Shown one piece after another: positions 15,194 through 23,116 of a DNA stretch of 64,000 nt. Numbering within the stretch: the stretch's first letter is position 1; each line of letters starts with the position of its first letter. The notes beneath the pieces were generated by a model that did not search any database, was not told the origin of the DNA, and worked only from the letters and a program-made list of their open reading frames with translations. The DNA lies in assembly GCA_017626015.1 (NCBI GenBank), contig JAGAJO010000003.1:1-64000 (forward strand), written 5' to 3'. The stretch comes from Ruminococcus sp. (GTDB lineage Bacteria > Bacillota > Clostridia > Oscillospirales > Ruminococcaceae). Position numbers and translations under genes: made by a program.

Positions 15194-16459
15194 CTATTTT
15201 TGCCTGCTGCGGAGCTTTTCCATTTGCTTGCGCTGTTTTTCGGCGATTCGCTGCTGTTTTTTGCGTTCTTTTTCGTTGAACGGCTGATTAGAATAGTTAT
15301 TGTAAAAATCCTGTGCTTCGGGAATTATCACCGGCTGAGCGTTACTTGGCGACAGAGGAATATCGAAACCTGCGCCTGCGGTACCTGCCGCAACGGGAAC
15401 CTTATGCTCATGACTGATTTTTTCAAGTATCCCTCCGCATACCGTACAAAAGGTGCCTTGTGAAAAGCTCCTTCCGCAAAGCTGACAGCGCAGGGATCCT
15501 TCATTTGTATATTCTTCCTGCTCCGATTCCGTACTGCTTTGGGATATAAGCTTTCCGCCGCATGAGGTGCAGAACATACCCTCACGCTCGGCGATTTTGC
15601 CGCACACCGAGCATATCATAACAGGTTTGATTTCATCGTTGGTATCGTCTGCCGGGACAATCTCAACAGGCTGGACAGCTTCGGTGGGATCGGAGGATCC
15701 TTCATCATTCTCAACGTCAGCCACGCTGCTGACAGTCTCTGCGGGAGCGGACTGTTCCGCAACTTCCGTTTCTTCGGTCTGAGGGGTTTCTTCCGTCTGA
15801 CTGATTTTCTCAATCTGTTCAGTTTCCGTACTGCTTTGGGATATAAGCTTTCCGCCGCATGAGGTGCAGAACGTACCCTCACGCTCGGCGATTTTGCCGC
15901 ACACTGAGCATATCATAACAGGCTTGCTCTCATTGTGGGTATCTTCTTCCGGGACAATCTCAACAGGCTGGACAGCTTCGGTGGGATCGGAGGATCCTTC
16001 ATCATTCTCAACGTCAGCCACGATGCTGACAGTCTCTGCGGGAGCAGACTGTTCCGTAGCTTCCGTTTCTTCGGTCTGAGGGGTTTCTTCCGTCTGCTCC
16101 GGTTCTTCGGCAGTCTGAGCTATATCTTCTTCCTGAACCCTTGCGGCAGTAATTTTTTCAAGAACCGCTCCGCATACCTTGCAGAATTTTCCTTCATTAT
16201 ATTTTGCGCCACATCGTCCGCATTGCAAAGCATATTCTTCCTCCCGGGCATTATAGGGGGAAAGTCTTACAAGAGGTATACCGCATTCTATGCAGAACTT
16301 TCCTTCTGCAAAAATTCGTCCGCATTGACGGCACTTTACTGCAAAGGCCGAATTTTCTTCCGCATATCTGACCTGTGTGATGTTTTTAAGAGGGTTTCCG
16401 CAGGCTTTGCAGAATTTCCCGTTTTCATAGGTCTGACCGCATTTGTCGCATATAAGCAT
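15194..16459 (-). CDS. Protein with six zinc ribbons and an internal 99-residue tandem duplication
   Basis: 421 residues with GGAGGAG upstream. Six C-x2-C...C-x2-C zinc ribbons are visible: three close together at the N-terminus (CDKCG/CKACG, CRQCG/CIECG, CGRCG/CKVCG), two in the middle (CSVCG/CTSCG twice) and one near the C-terminus (CQLCG/CTVCG). Between them are long Glu/Thr-rich acidic linkers. The C-terminus is a basic helix full of K, R and Q. The two middle ribbons with their linkers come from a 297 bp near-identical tandem duplication at 15526-16098. It may be a scaffold using ribbons for protein or nucleic-acid contacts. There is no transmembrane helix. No precise function is recognised. 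Confidence 0.8.
   Translation of the reverse strand: MLICDKCGQTYENGKFCKACGNPLKNITQVRYAEENSAFAVKCRQCGRIFAEGKFCIECGIPLVRLSPYNAREEEYALQCGRCGAKYNEGKFCKVCGAVLEKITAARVQEEDIAQTAEEPEQTEETPQTEETEATEQSAPAETVSIVADVENDEGSSDPTEAVQPVEIVPEEDTHNESKPVMICSVCGKIAEREGTFCTSCGGKLISQSSTETEQIEKISQTEETPQTEETEVAEQSAPAETVSSVADVENDEGSSDPTEAVQPVEIVPADDTNDEIKPVMICSVCGKIAEREGMFCTSCGGKLISQSSTESEQEEYTNEGSLRCQLCGRSFSQGTFCTVCGGILEKISHEHKVPVAAGTAGAGFDIPLSPSNAQPVIIPEAQDFYNNYSNQPFNEKERKKQQRIAEKQRKQMEKLRSRQK
15526..16098. repeat. 297 bp tandem duplication inside the zinc-ribbon gene
   Basis: Blocks at about 15526-15799 and 15823-16098 are nearly identical with an exact 297 bp offset, an in-frame 99-codon unit. The few differences suggest a recent event. 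Confidence 0.9.
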
Positions 16460-16513
16460 AGCTGTAGCTCCTCCTTGTTTTTTGTTGTGATCCGATCTTT
16501 ATTTTATGAAATA

Positions 16514-16542
16514 ATTATACGCTCTTTTACGCTGAAAGTCAA
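16514..16542 (-). promoter_or_regulatory. Promoter of the zinc-ribbon gene
   Basis: TTGACT (complement of 16537-16542), 17 bp spacer, TATAAT (complement of 16514-16519). Confidence 0.85.
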
Positions 16543-16809
16543 GGGGAAAAATGCGGTCTTTCCGTGTTTTTAGCTATATGTAGGATCTGTGATGCCTATA
16601 TTATTTGTTTTGACCGGTCACACTGCACGGGAGGTCTATACAAAAATGCCATAGCATATCGGAGTGATATCCCATTACATTTTTTGTTTATCTTTATAAC
16701 AGGTTATTGCAATATTCAGTTTTTCATCGACATTTTCGGAGATTTTTACAAAGTAATTAAAAATATATTCCGACCTTTTTTGCAGTTCTACCTTTATTTT
16801 GAAAAAATG

Positions 16810-16838
16810 TTGACATTTCGTCCCATTTATAGTAAAAT
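16810..16838 (+). promoter_or_regulatory. Promoter of the 79-residue orphan gene
   Basis: TTGACA (16810-16815), 17 bp spacer, TAAAAT (16833-16838). Confidence 0.75.
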
Positions 16839-16873
16839 CAATATCAGAATCATATTAAACGGAGCTGAAAAAA

Positions 16874-17113
16874 ATGAGATACCGAATATTTTTGCCGAAG
16901 GAAAAAGGCGGCTACAAGGTCGGAGAGCATAACGATCTGGTGACCGTTTTATGCGTTTGTCACGAGCAGAGCCGCAGGCACCAGACCTCCTGCGTAATTT
17001 ATGACAGCAAGCTGAAAACAACGGATATGAACATTATACTTAAAAAGAAGCTTTATGACGATTATCATCCTACTGGGGACGATATCATGGAACAAATCGA
17101 AAAATACGGATAA
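16874..17113 (+). CDS. Small hypothetical protein
   Basis: 79 residues with GGAG about 10 nt upstream and a good promoter in front. The protein is soluble, basic and charged; it begins RYRIFLPKEKGGYKVGEH and contains a Cys-x-Cys-H-E segment (CVCHEQ), so a small metal- or nucleic-acid-binding fold is possible. The family is not recognised. It is monocistronic. The overlapping 122-codon frame at 16564-16932 lacks a ribosome-binding site and crosses this promoter, so this reading is preferred. Confidence 0.65.
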   Translation: MRYRIFLPKEKGGYKVGEHNDLVTVLCVCHEQSRRHQTSCVIYDSKLKTTDMNIILKKKLYDDYHPTGDDIMEQIEKYG

Positions 17114-17465
17114 ACAGGTATAATTTCACTTTTGCACATATAAAAAGCAGTACTTGTATGTGCTGTGTTTTTTGTGCGCTTACACAAGTTTATGGAAGAT
17201 ATATATTTTTTACAAATGAAAAAATTGTCAGAAATTATTGCAACGGCTTTGATCTCTAAAATTATATTTGAGTTATTCATAGCGGTTCCGTTCGGCACGC
17301 AATGAACAGTATCTCTATTTTTACCATCTATAACCCGATCAATAGGCGGATTTTATGGAATTTTAAGGGAGTATGAAAATTTTTTGATGTATAATACACG
17401 CCTGTTTACGCACTTCCCACAAACTTTTATATAAAATCATGTAAATTCTGAAAAAAAGTCCAAAA
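17114..17465. other. Intergenic stretch without a supported gene
   Basis: AT-rich sequence between the small orphan gene and the tRNA terminator. A weak imperfect hairpin followed by TTTTTT lies near 17142-17176 and could end the orphan transcript. A 36-codon frame starting near 17192 has no ribosome-binding site. Nothing else stands out. Confidence 0.5.
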
Positions 17466-17506
17466 CAAAAAAGCCCTGAAACCACGCAAAAACGCGATTT
17501 CAGGGC
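17466..17506 (-). terminator. Terminator of tRNA-Thr
   Basis: The stem GCCCTGAAA / TTTCAGGGC (17498-17506 with 17473-17481), with partly paired inner bases, is followed on the minus strand by six T. Confidence 0.9.
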
Positions 17507-17514
17507 ATTACCAC

Positions 17515-17590
17515 TGGAGCTGCTAACCGGATTTGAACCGGTGACCTCATCCTTACCAAGGATGTGCTCTACCTGCTGAGCCATAGCAGC
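17515..17590 (-). tRNA. tRNA-Thr (anticodon GGT)
   Basis: A complete cloverleaf on the minus strand: a 7 bp acceptor stem (GCTGCTA/TAGCAGC), D arm with GCTCAGCAGGTAGAGC, anticodon stem CATCC/GGATG with loop TTGGTAA, T arm ACCGG-TTCAAAT-CCGGT, discriminator T and an encoded CCA. It reads ACC and ACT threonine codons. Promoter and terminator flank it, so it is a single-gene unit. Confidence 0.97.
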
Positions 17591-17605
17591 ACCTAACGAT
17601 AATAT

Positions 17606-17634
17606 ATTATACACTATGTTTTATTATTTGTCAA
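17606..17634 (-). promoter_or_regulatory. Consensus promoter of tRNA-Thr
   Basis: TTGACA (complement of 17629-17634), 17 bp spacer, TATAAT (complement of 17606-17611), 16 bp before the tRNA 5' end. Confidence 0.9.
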
Positions 17635-17640
17635 GCCTTT

Positions 17641-17713
17641 TTATAAAAAATATTTTTTGAATACATTTTATAAAAAATATTTTTTGAATATTAAAAAAAA
17701 TATTTTTTGAATA
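17641..17713. repeat. Three-copy AT-rich tandem repeat upstream of the tRNA promoter
   Basis: AAAAAATATTTTTTGAATA occurs three times, with offsets of 27 and then 23 bp. Each unit contains the palindrome AAAAAATATTTTTT. It could be an UP-element-like or bent-DNA region for the tRNA promoter just to the left. The next 180 bp contain no supported gene. Confidence 0.75.
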
Positions 17714-17900
17714 ATTATAGCATATCGGGAAGATGCGGTAAATACCTTTCGGATATTCCGGACAATTTTCTGCTGAAAACAAGAGAAAAATTTCAAAAAG
17801 TGAATCATATGACCTATACGCCAATGCTGTATTAATTTCTGTAAGCATACGGTTGCTAAACATTTATATTATGTTCATAATTGTGAAAACGTAATCAGTA

Positions 17901-17929
17901 TTGACAAATATCGAAAAATATGAGATAAT
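17901..17929 (+). promoter_or_regulatory. Promoter of the nucleotidyltransferase gene
   Basis: TTGACA (17901-17906), 17 bp spacer, GATAAT (17924-17929). Confidence 0.8.
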
Positions 17930-17981
17930 TAAAAAAATCAGGGAATAATAATTTTTAATAATGGAATGGAGTATAATATTT

Positions 17982-18890
17982 ATGAGCTGCACACTGGTTA
18001 TTATGGCCGCCGGACTTGGTACACGTTTCAAGGGCGGGATCAAGCAGTTGGAGCCTTTCGGTCCCAACGGGGAAATAATCATGGATTATTCGATCTACGA
18101 CGCTGTCAGGGCAGGCTTTGATAAGGTCGTATTTATAATAAGAAAAGACATAAGGCAGGCGTTTGATGAAATGATCGGCAACCGTATTTCAAAGCACATC
18201 AAGGTCGATTATGTTTATCAGGAGCTTGACTGTCTCCCGGAAGGCTACAGCGTTCCCGAGGACAGGGTAAAGCCATGGGGACACGGTCATGCCGTATGCT
18301 GTTGCAAGGGGATCGTGAACGAACCGTTCGCCGTTATCAACGCCGATGATTTCTATGGTAAGGAGGCATTTGTAAAGCTTCATGATTTTCTCGCCGAAGA
18401 ACATGACGGATATAAAATGAGCCTTGCTATGGCTGGCTTTGTGCTGAAGAACACCCTCAGCGATTTCGGTTCTGTCAACAGGGGCGTTTGCCGTATCGAC
18501 GCCGATAATATGATGGAGGACGTAGTCGAGACATACAATATACGCAGAGAAGCCGACGGAAAGGTCTACTCCGGCAAGGAGAAGAAGAAGGAACTTAGCG
18601 AGGACAGCTATGTTTCAATGAATATGTGGGGATGCCCTCCCGAGTTTATCGATAGGCTCAACGAGCTGTTCAAGGATTTTCTTGACAAAAATCTGAGCGA
18701 TATCACGGCAGAATTTCTTCTTCCGGCTGGTATCGACTATATGGTCAAGTCAGGAGAGGCAACCTGCAAGCTGCTTGAGAGCAACGACAAGTGGTTTGGA
18801 GTGACCTACGCTGAGGATAAGCCTAGCGTTAAAAAAGCAATAAGCGATCTTATCGCATCCGGCGCTTATCCTGCAAAGCTCTGGGACTGA
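17982..18890 (+). CDS. Sugar-phosphate nucleotidyltransferase family protein
   Basis: 302 residues from the ATG at 17982, with GGAG 10 nt upstream; an in-frame ATG at 17961 precedes that site and is unlikely. The N-terminus LVIMAAGLGTRFKGGIKQL is the nucleotide-binding loop of NTP transferases (G-x-G-T-R-x...K). VINADDFYG is the metal-binding D-x-D-like motif. The protein is single-domain, without a left-handed beta-helix acyltransferase part. The linked sugar and nucleotide cannot be told. It has its own promoter and terminator and no sugar-pathway neighbour. Confidence 0.8.
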   Translation: MSCTLVIMAAGLGTRFKGGIKQLEPFGPNGEIIMDYSIYDAVRAGFDKVVFIIRKDIRQAFDEMIGNRISKHIKVDYVYQELDCLPEGYSVPEDRVKPWGHGHAVCCCKGIVNEPFAVINADDFYGKEAFVKLHDFLAEEHDGYKMSLAMAGFVLKNTLSDFGSVNRGVCRIDADNMMEDVVETYNIRREADGKVYSGKEKKKELSEDSYVSMNMWGCPPEFIDRLNELFKDFLDKNLSDITAEFLLPAGIDYMVKSGEATCKLLESNDKWFGVTYAEDKPSVKKAISDLIASGAYPAKLWD

Positions 18891-18917
18891 AAAACAGGAT
18901 ATACTGACATAGATCGA

Positions 18918-18950
18918 CCCCGTATCGCAGAAGAATACGGGGTTTTATTT
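18918..18950 (+). terminator. Terminator of the nucleotidyltransferase gene
   Basis: CCCCGTAT / ATACGGGG stem followed by TTTTATTT. Confidence 0.9.
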
Positions 18951-18990
18951 GCTTTATACAGTAAGCGGAAATATTTTCACGTCAGCAGTG

Positions 18991-20046
18991 TCAGCGCAGA
19001 CACTTGGCAAATATACAGCTTAACGTTCCGTAGGGATTAGGCACCGGCGGAAATCCGGGCGAACGGAGAATAGGCGGAACTCCTTTTTCCGGCGCAGGGA
19101 AACGCATTATTACATCTGTGAAGCTTCCCTTTTGGCTTTTTATTTCCAGATGTCCGCCGAAAAATTCACAGCATATATTGGCAAGGGCAAGTCCCAGATA
19201 TTCTCTGTTTCCGTAGCCCTCAAAGCAGCCGAAAGGTTTTACGGCTTTTTTTGCAGTTTCGGGTTCTATTCCGTCTCCGTTATCGGAAACGGTTACAGCT
19301 ATTCCGTCTTCATTGCATTTCAGCGTAAGGCGGCAGAGCTTTTCCTCCTTTGAATTATACATTGCCGCATTGACAAGAAGATTTGCGGCGGCGGCTTTTA
19401 ATCTTTCGGCGTTTGTTTTAAGATATACCGCCTCATCAAGCTCGAAGCTGAATTTTATCCCCGCAGATCTCATGAAAGGCTCTGCCTCGCTGCAAAGCTC
19501 GTCCATGATGACCGAAATATTCGCAGGCTCAGATGAGAAAAATCCGCTGTAATATTTTGAAAGCTCATTATAATTGACCGTAGCAGAAAGGGTTTTTATC
19601 ACGGTTTTGCGCACTTCACTGTCCGGTACGCCGGCAGACATATCCGAAGAGCTGCTGTCAAGCATTGCCAGCAGTCTGGATAATTCGATCCTGATATTGC
19701 CAAGAAAATTAGCCTTGTATTTGAGATGCCCCGAACGGTCGGACATTATTTCAATATCCTCGCAGGTGTAGAAGTGCATAAGATATCCGCATACCTCGTC
19801 ACCGCTGAAAAGAGGCTGGATCTTCAATGCGCTGGAATTTCCGAAATCTCCTCTGTACTCGCAGGTTTCCATTTTTTTCAAGGGGAATCTCGGAGGCTCG
19901 TCACAGCAAAAACGTATTTTTCCCATGTCAATATAAGACGGAAGCTTCTCATTGTTTTTCCAGATCATATTAAATTCCATGTCGGTAAGGATAATTTTTT
20001 CGTCCGAATTTTTATAGACAGATATCAGTGCATCGAATAATTCCAT
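18991..20046 (-). CDS. Histidine-kinase-like ATPase without the phospho-acceptor His
   Basis: 351 residues, with no transmembrane segment. Residues about 1-100 look like a PAS-type sensor with several Cys (FCCDEPP, CEYRGDF, VCGYLM). A helical segment at 113-126 aligns with the dimerisation/His-phosphotransfer helix (NFLGNIRIELSRL), but the place of the conserved His is Ile120. The HATPase_c domain follows (about 180-315) with N-box Asn222/Asn226, DNGDGI at 255-260 and a glycine turn before LALANICCEFFGGHL. A Pro-rich tail ends the protein. It has no response-regulator neighbour. It could act on another protein, bind ATP only, or be a regulator. The weak GGTGA site fits the ATG at 20046. Confidence 0.75.
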   Translation of the reverse strand: MELFDALISVYKNSDEKIILTDMEFNMIWKNNEKLPSYIDMGKIRFCCDEPPRFPLKKMETCEYRGDFGNSSALKIQPLFSGDEVCGYLMHFYTCEDIEIMSDRSGHLKYKANFLGNIRIELSRLLAMLDSSSSDMSAGVPDSEVRKTVIKTLSATVNYNELSKYYSGFFSSEPANISVIMDELCSEAEPFMRSAGIKFSFELDEAVYLKTNAERLKAAAANLLVNAAMYNSKEEKLCRLTLKCNEDGIAVTVSDNGDGIEPETAKKAVKPFGCFEGYGNREYLGLALANICCEFFGGHLEIKSQKGSFTDVIMRFPAPEKGVPPILRSPGFPPVPNPYGTLSCIFAKCLR

Positions 20047-20158
20047 TTATTCACCAGCTTATATTTTTTTCTATTAGCTATTATAACCGAAAATACGATA
20101 CAAGTCAAGAATATTATAAACTTTATAATCAGAAAACCTTGCTTTATTAAATTACATA

Positions 20159-20237
20159 TAAAAACGGACGGAATATATCTGCCGCTTATATGCCGTCGGT
20201 AATACTCAGCATATCGGCAGCGAACCTTCCCGTCCGT
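20159..20237 (-). terminator. Long structured terminator of the aspartate kinase gene
   Basis: The outer stem ACGGACGG / CCGTCCGT (20164-20171, 20230-20237) encloses a second hairpin (CTGCCG...CGGCAG with TATGC/GCATA). On the minus strand TTTTTAT follows. The structure is larger than needed for termination. Confidence 0.75.
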
Positions 20238-20272
20238 TGAATGTTATAAATTATTTTCCTGTAAAAAACTGA

Positions 20273-21592
20273 TCAGAGCTTTGTTTCAACAAAGATATCG
20301 TAGATCGCCTTATTGGCTATCTCAAAATCATCCTCGCTGACGCCTATTATTATATTAAGCTCGCTGGATCCCTGATCTATCATTTTTACGTTGACATGGG
20401 CGTGGGCAAGAGCTGAGAAGATCCTTCCCGCAGTACCTCTGTTGGATTTCATTGCACGTCCCACCACAGCAATAAGGGCAAGATCTGTTTCGATATCGAT
20501 AGTATCGGGGTGGCAGTTTCTGTGAAGACCCGCAAGGATCTCCTGCTCCTTATCCGCAAATTCCTGCTGATGAACGACCACCGACATAGTGTCGATACCC
20601 GACGGCATATGTTCAAAGCAGATACCGTTCTTTTCAAATACCTCAAGCACCTTTCTGCCGAAGCCGATCTCAGCGTTCATCATATCCTTTTCGATATTGA
20701 TTACGGTAAATCCCTTTTTGCCTGCAATACCTGTAATGGTGTAAGCCGGCTTCTGGGACGTGGATTCAACTATCATCGTGCCGACGTCCTCAGGCTTGTT
20801 TGTATTCTTGATATTTATAGGTATACCCGCTTTTCTTACCGGGAAAATAGCGTCCTCGTGAAGCACCGTAGCGCCCATATACGAAAGCTCTCGCAGCTCC
20901 TTATAGGTAATGGTGGTGATCGGCTTGGGATTGCTTACGATCCTTGGATCGCAGGTAAGGAATCCCGAAACGTCCGTCCAGTTTTCATAAAGATCGGCAT
21001 TTACCGCAGCTGCGACAATGGAACCCGTAATATCAGAACCGCCTCTTGAAAAGGTCTTTATCGTATCGTTGGGCATGGAGCCGTAAAATCCGGGGATAAC
21101 GGCATTTTCCATTGTTTCCAGCCTTGCCGAAAGGCTCCTGCCGGTTTTTTTGGAATCGAACTGTCCCTGATCGTTAAAGAAGATAACGTCTGCGGAATCC
21201 ACAAAATTAAAGCCGAGATACTTTGCCAGCACGATACCGTTGAGATATTCTCCTCTGGAGGCTGCATAGTCCCTTCCCGCCTTGCCGATAAAGCAGGCAC
21301 GGATGACCTCAAATTCCTGTTCCAGAGAAAGATCCAGACCAAGCTCGTTTATGATGCCGTAGTATCTCTCTTTTATAGCGTTGAATTCCTCCTTGAAATC
21401 CTTGCCCTTAGCCGCCAGATCGTAGCAGGCGTAGAGCATATCCGTTACCTTGGTGTCCGAAGGAAACCTTTTGCCGGGAGCGGAAGGGATCACAAATCTT
21501 CTTGATGCCTCTGCCGTTATGATCTCCTTTACCTTTTTAAACTGTTCGGCGCTTGCCAGCGAGCTGCCGCCGAATTTTACTACCTTTGTCAT
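20273..21592 (-). CDS. Aspartate kinase
   Basis: 439 residues, a single-function aspartokinase with AGGGG upstream. The N-terminal VVKFGGSSLA is the kinase signature; SRGGSDITGS and YENWTDVSGFLTCDPRIV form the active site. Two ACT-type regulatory modules (about 300-439) include VINIEKDMMNAEIGFG and NVKMIDQGSSELNIIIGV. The enzyme makes aspartyl phosphate, the first step to lysine, threonine and methionine. Feedback control by lysine and/or threonine through the ACT modules is expected, but which one cannot be told. thrC (29998) and metA (36459) of the same pathway lie elsewhere in the window. It is a monocistronic gene with promoter and terminator. Confidence 0.93.
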   Translation of the reverse strand: MTKVVKFGGSSLASAEQFKKVKEIITAEASRRFVIPSAPGKRFPSDTKVTDMLYACYDLAAKGKDFKEEFNAIKERYYGIINELGLDLSLEQEFEVIRACFIGKAGRDYAASRGEYLNGIVLAKYLGFNFVDSADVIFFNDQGQFDSKKTGRSLSARLETMENAVIPGFYGSMPNDTIKTFSRGGSDITGSIVAAAVNADLYENWTDVSGFLTCDPRIVSNPKPITTITYKELRELSYMGATVLHEDAIFPVRKAGIPINIKNTNKPEDVGTMIVESTSQKPAYTITGIAGKKGFTVINIEKDMMNAEIGFGRKVLEVFEKNGICFEHMPSGIDTMSVVVHQQEFADKEQEILAGLHRNCHPDTIDIETDLALIAVVGRAMKSNRGTAGRIFSALAHAHVNVKMIDQGSSELNIIIGVSEDDFEIANKAIYDIFVETKL

Positions 21593-21646
21593 TTCACAAA
21601 CCCCTTAACTATATAAATTATAAAACATATTTTCAGTCCACTAACA

Positions 21647-21675
21647 AGTATACAGATTTTCTTACATTAAGTCAA
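21647..21675 (-). promoter_or_regulatory. Promoter of aspartate kinase
   Basis: TTGACT (complement of 21670-21675), 17 bp spacer, TATACT (complement of 21647-21652). The leader of about 50 nt shows no lysine riboswitch. Confidence 0.75.
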
Positions 21676-21824
21676 TATGCAAATAGGCGAATTTTTGCTT
21701 AAATTTCAGTGTACTGTTGTGAAATACGCTTGTACTCCCGGGACGTACACATTTATGCTCTCCGGCTGAACGGGAGATGCGGCATATCATGGGCTGAAAT
21801 AATGTCAAGGATCTTTATAAGAAT

Positions 21825-21851
21825 GGCGCCGTCCATAAAAACAACGGCGCC
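21825..21851. repeat. Hairpin GGCGCCGT/ACGGCGCC in a non-coding gap
   Basis: A perfect 8 bp inverted repeat with an 11 nt loop, 110 bp beyond the end of the cupin-CMD operon. There is no good T run on either strand. It may stop or stabilise that transcript. The rest of 21676-21962 holds no supported gene. Confidence 0.5.
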
Positions 21852-21962
21852 GCTTTGAATTATTCTCCCGGGTAAGGGTCATTGGATCGGTGATCGCCCG
21901 CCCATGCAGGCGTGTTACGAATACCTTATCCTTTTTAGGCTTTATTTCTCTCCATAGACCTC

Positions 21963-22265
21963 CTATGCCATTCTGAACGCTGCCCACGCCTTTGGCCAGC
22001 CTGCGTAAAAGGCGGCGTGTGTAATGATCTCAGCCATTTCTTCAGCCGTCACGCCGTGATTTTTAGCGTTGCCGATGTGAAACTGCAGTGAGCTGTCAAG
22101 AACACCGCTTGAAATAAGTGAAACCACAGTAACAATACTTCTGTCCCTTGCGGACAGCTTATCCTCTCTTGCCCAGACTTCTCCGAAAAGCACATCGTCA
22201 TTCAGTTCTGCAAATTTTGGCGCAAAATCGCCTAATTGATCTCTTCCTGCTGTTACCTTTGCCAT
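21963..22265 (-). CDS. Carboxymuconolactone decarboxylase-family protein
   Basis: 100 residues, typical for the single-domain CMD family: LSARDRSIVTVVSLIS, a His near the centre (QFHIGNAKNHGVTAEEMAEIITHAAFYAGWP is the family core in outline) and no C-x-x-C peroxidatic pair, so it is not AhpD-like. Family members include decarboxylases and many proteins with unproven roles. It overlaps the cupin gene by 1 bp, and both lie downstream of a MerR regulator; this trio recurs in Firmicutes and probably handles a small reactive organic compound. Confidence 0.85.
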   Translation of the reverse strand: MAKVTAGRDQLGDFAPKFAELNDDVLFGEVWAREDKLSARDRSIVTVVSLISSGVLDSSLQFHIGNAKNHGVTAEEMAEIITHAAFYAGWPKAWAAFRMA

Positions 22266-22690
22266 TAATACTCCTCCCGTTTTTTCAAGCTGTTATATTC
22301 CTCGTCGGAAACAGGCTCAAGCCACTGTGTACTTCCGTTTTCCGCAGGTACTTCTACTGCAAGATGCTGAAAACAGCTGTCCGGAGCTGCACCGTGCCAG
22401 TGCTTTACGCCGGCAGGGATATTCACTACATCTCCCGGGTGAAGCTCCCGTGCTTCCTTTCCCCATTCCTGATAATAGCCCTTTCCGGCAGTTACCAGCA
22501 GTATCTGACCGCCGCCTTTATCGGCTTGATGAATATGCCAGTTGTTCCGGCAGCCCGCTTCAAACGTAACGTTACCTATCGCTACCTGATCTGTAGAAAG
22601 CATATTCAGATAGCTTTGCCCTATAAAATATTGCGCATATGCGTCATTGGGCTTGCCCTTCGGAAATACGCTCAATTCCTTTACGTCCAC
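22265..22690 (-). CDS. Cupin-domain protein
   Basis: 141 residues from a GTG at 22690, preceded by CGAGGTGA at ideal spacing; the in-frame GTG at 22699 lies inside that site. The cupin core is visible: GCRNNWHIHQADKGGG with His-x-His and later HPGDVVNIPAGVKHWHGA, giving the metal-binding His set. It is a small beta-barrel of about 140 residues. It sits between the MerR regulator gene and the CMD gene in one operon. The substrate is unknown. Confidence 0.85.
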   Translation of the reverse strand: MDVKELSVFPKGKPNDAYAQYFIGQSYLNMLSTDQVAIGNVTFEAGCRNNWHIHQADKGGGQILLVTAGKGYYQEWGKEARELHPGDVVNIPAGVKHWHGAAPDSCFQHLAVEVPAENGSTQWLEPVSDEEYNSLKKREEY

Positions 22691-22704
22691 AAAAATCACC
22701 TCGT

Positions 22705-23085
22705 TCAGTTATTTTCCCATGAAAGCACGCCTGTTTTCACAGCGTCCTCGTAACGCCGGATCTTATGATCCAGACGTTTTATGGTTGCGGCGATCTTCTC
22801 TTTTTGCTCCAGAAGCGCTTCACGCTGTTCTGTAAGCAGCTGCAGCCTTGCCGCAAATGTGCTGTCACCCTCCTGAGTCAGCTTCACATATTCGATCATT
22901 GCCTCTACGGGAAGTCCTGCGTTGCGCATACATTTTGCAAGCTCCACCCAGCCGAGATCTTCCTCCTGATAATTACGGATACCGCCTGACGAGCGTGTGA
23001 CGGGAGGTATCATTCCCACACGTTCATAATACCTCAGGGTGTCCTGCGAAATACCAAATTTTTCGCTGACTTCTTTTATTGTCAT
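22705..23085 (-). CDS. MerR-family transcription regulator
   Basis: 126 residues from the ATG at 23085 with GAGGTGA 5 nt upstream; the in-frame GTG at 23094 overlaps that site. The N-terminal winged helix (TIKEVSEKFGISQDTLRYYERVGMIPP) is the MerR signature, followed by a long coiled-coil (about 80-118). There is no conserved Cys metal or redox site at the C-terminus, so it may respond to an organic molecule. It heads the merR-cupin-CMD operon, whose promoter has the 19 bp spacer and dyad expected of MerR targets, so it is likely self-regulated. Confidence 0.92.
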   Translation of the reverse strand: MTIKEVSEKFGISQDTLRYYERVGMIPPVTRSSGGIRNYQEEDLGWVELAKCMRNAGLPVEAMIEYVKLTQEGDSTFAARLQLLTEQREALLEQKEKIAATIKRLDHKIRRYEDAVKTGVLSWENN

Positions 23086-23116
23086 CCAAATCACCTCGAT
23101 CGAGTTCCTTGATTTA

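Noticed and set aside
16564-16932. 122-codon plus-strand frame
   Set aside because: It has no ribosome-binding site and contains the promoter of the 79-residue gene.
17363-17614. 83-codon minus-strand frame
   Set aside because: It is a reading of the tRNA-Thr gene and its terminator.
17641-17713. CRISPR-like array
   Set aside because: The units are AT-only, adjacent to each other without unique spacers of constant length, and no cas gene is present.
21805-21987. 60-codon minus-strand frame after the CMD gene
   Set aside because: It overlaps the CMD gene end, includes a hairpin and shows no domain. It could be a remnant, but there is no support.
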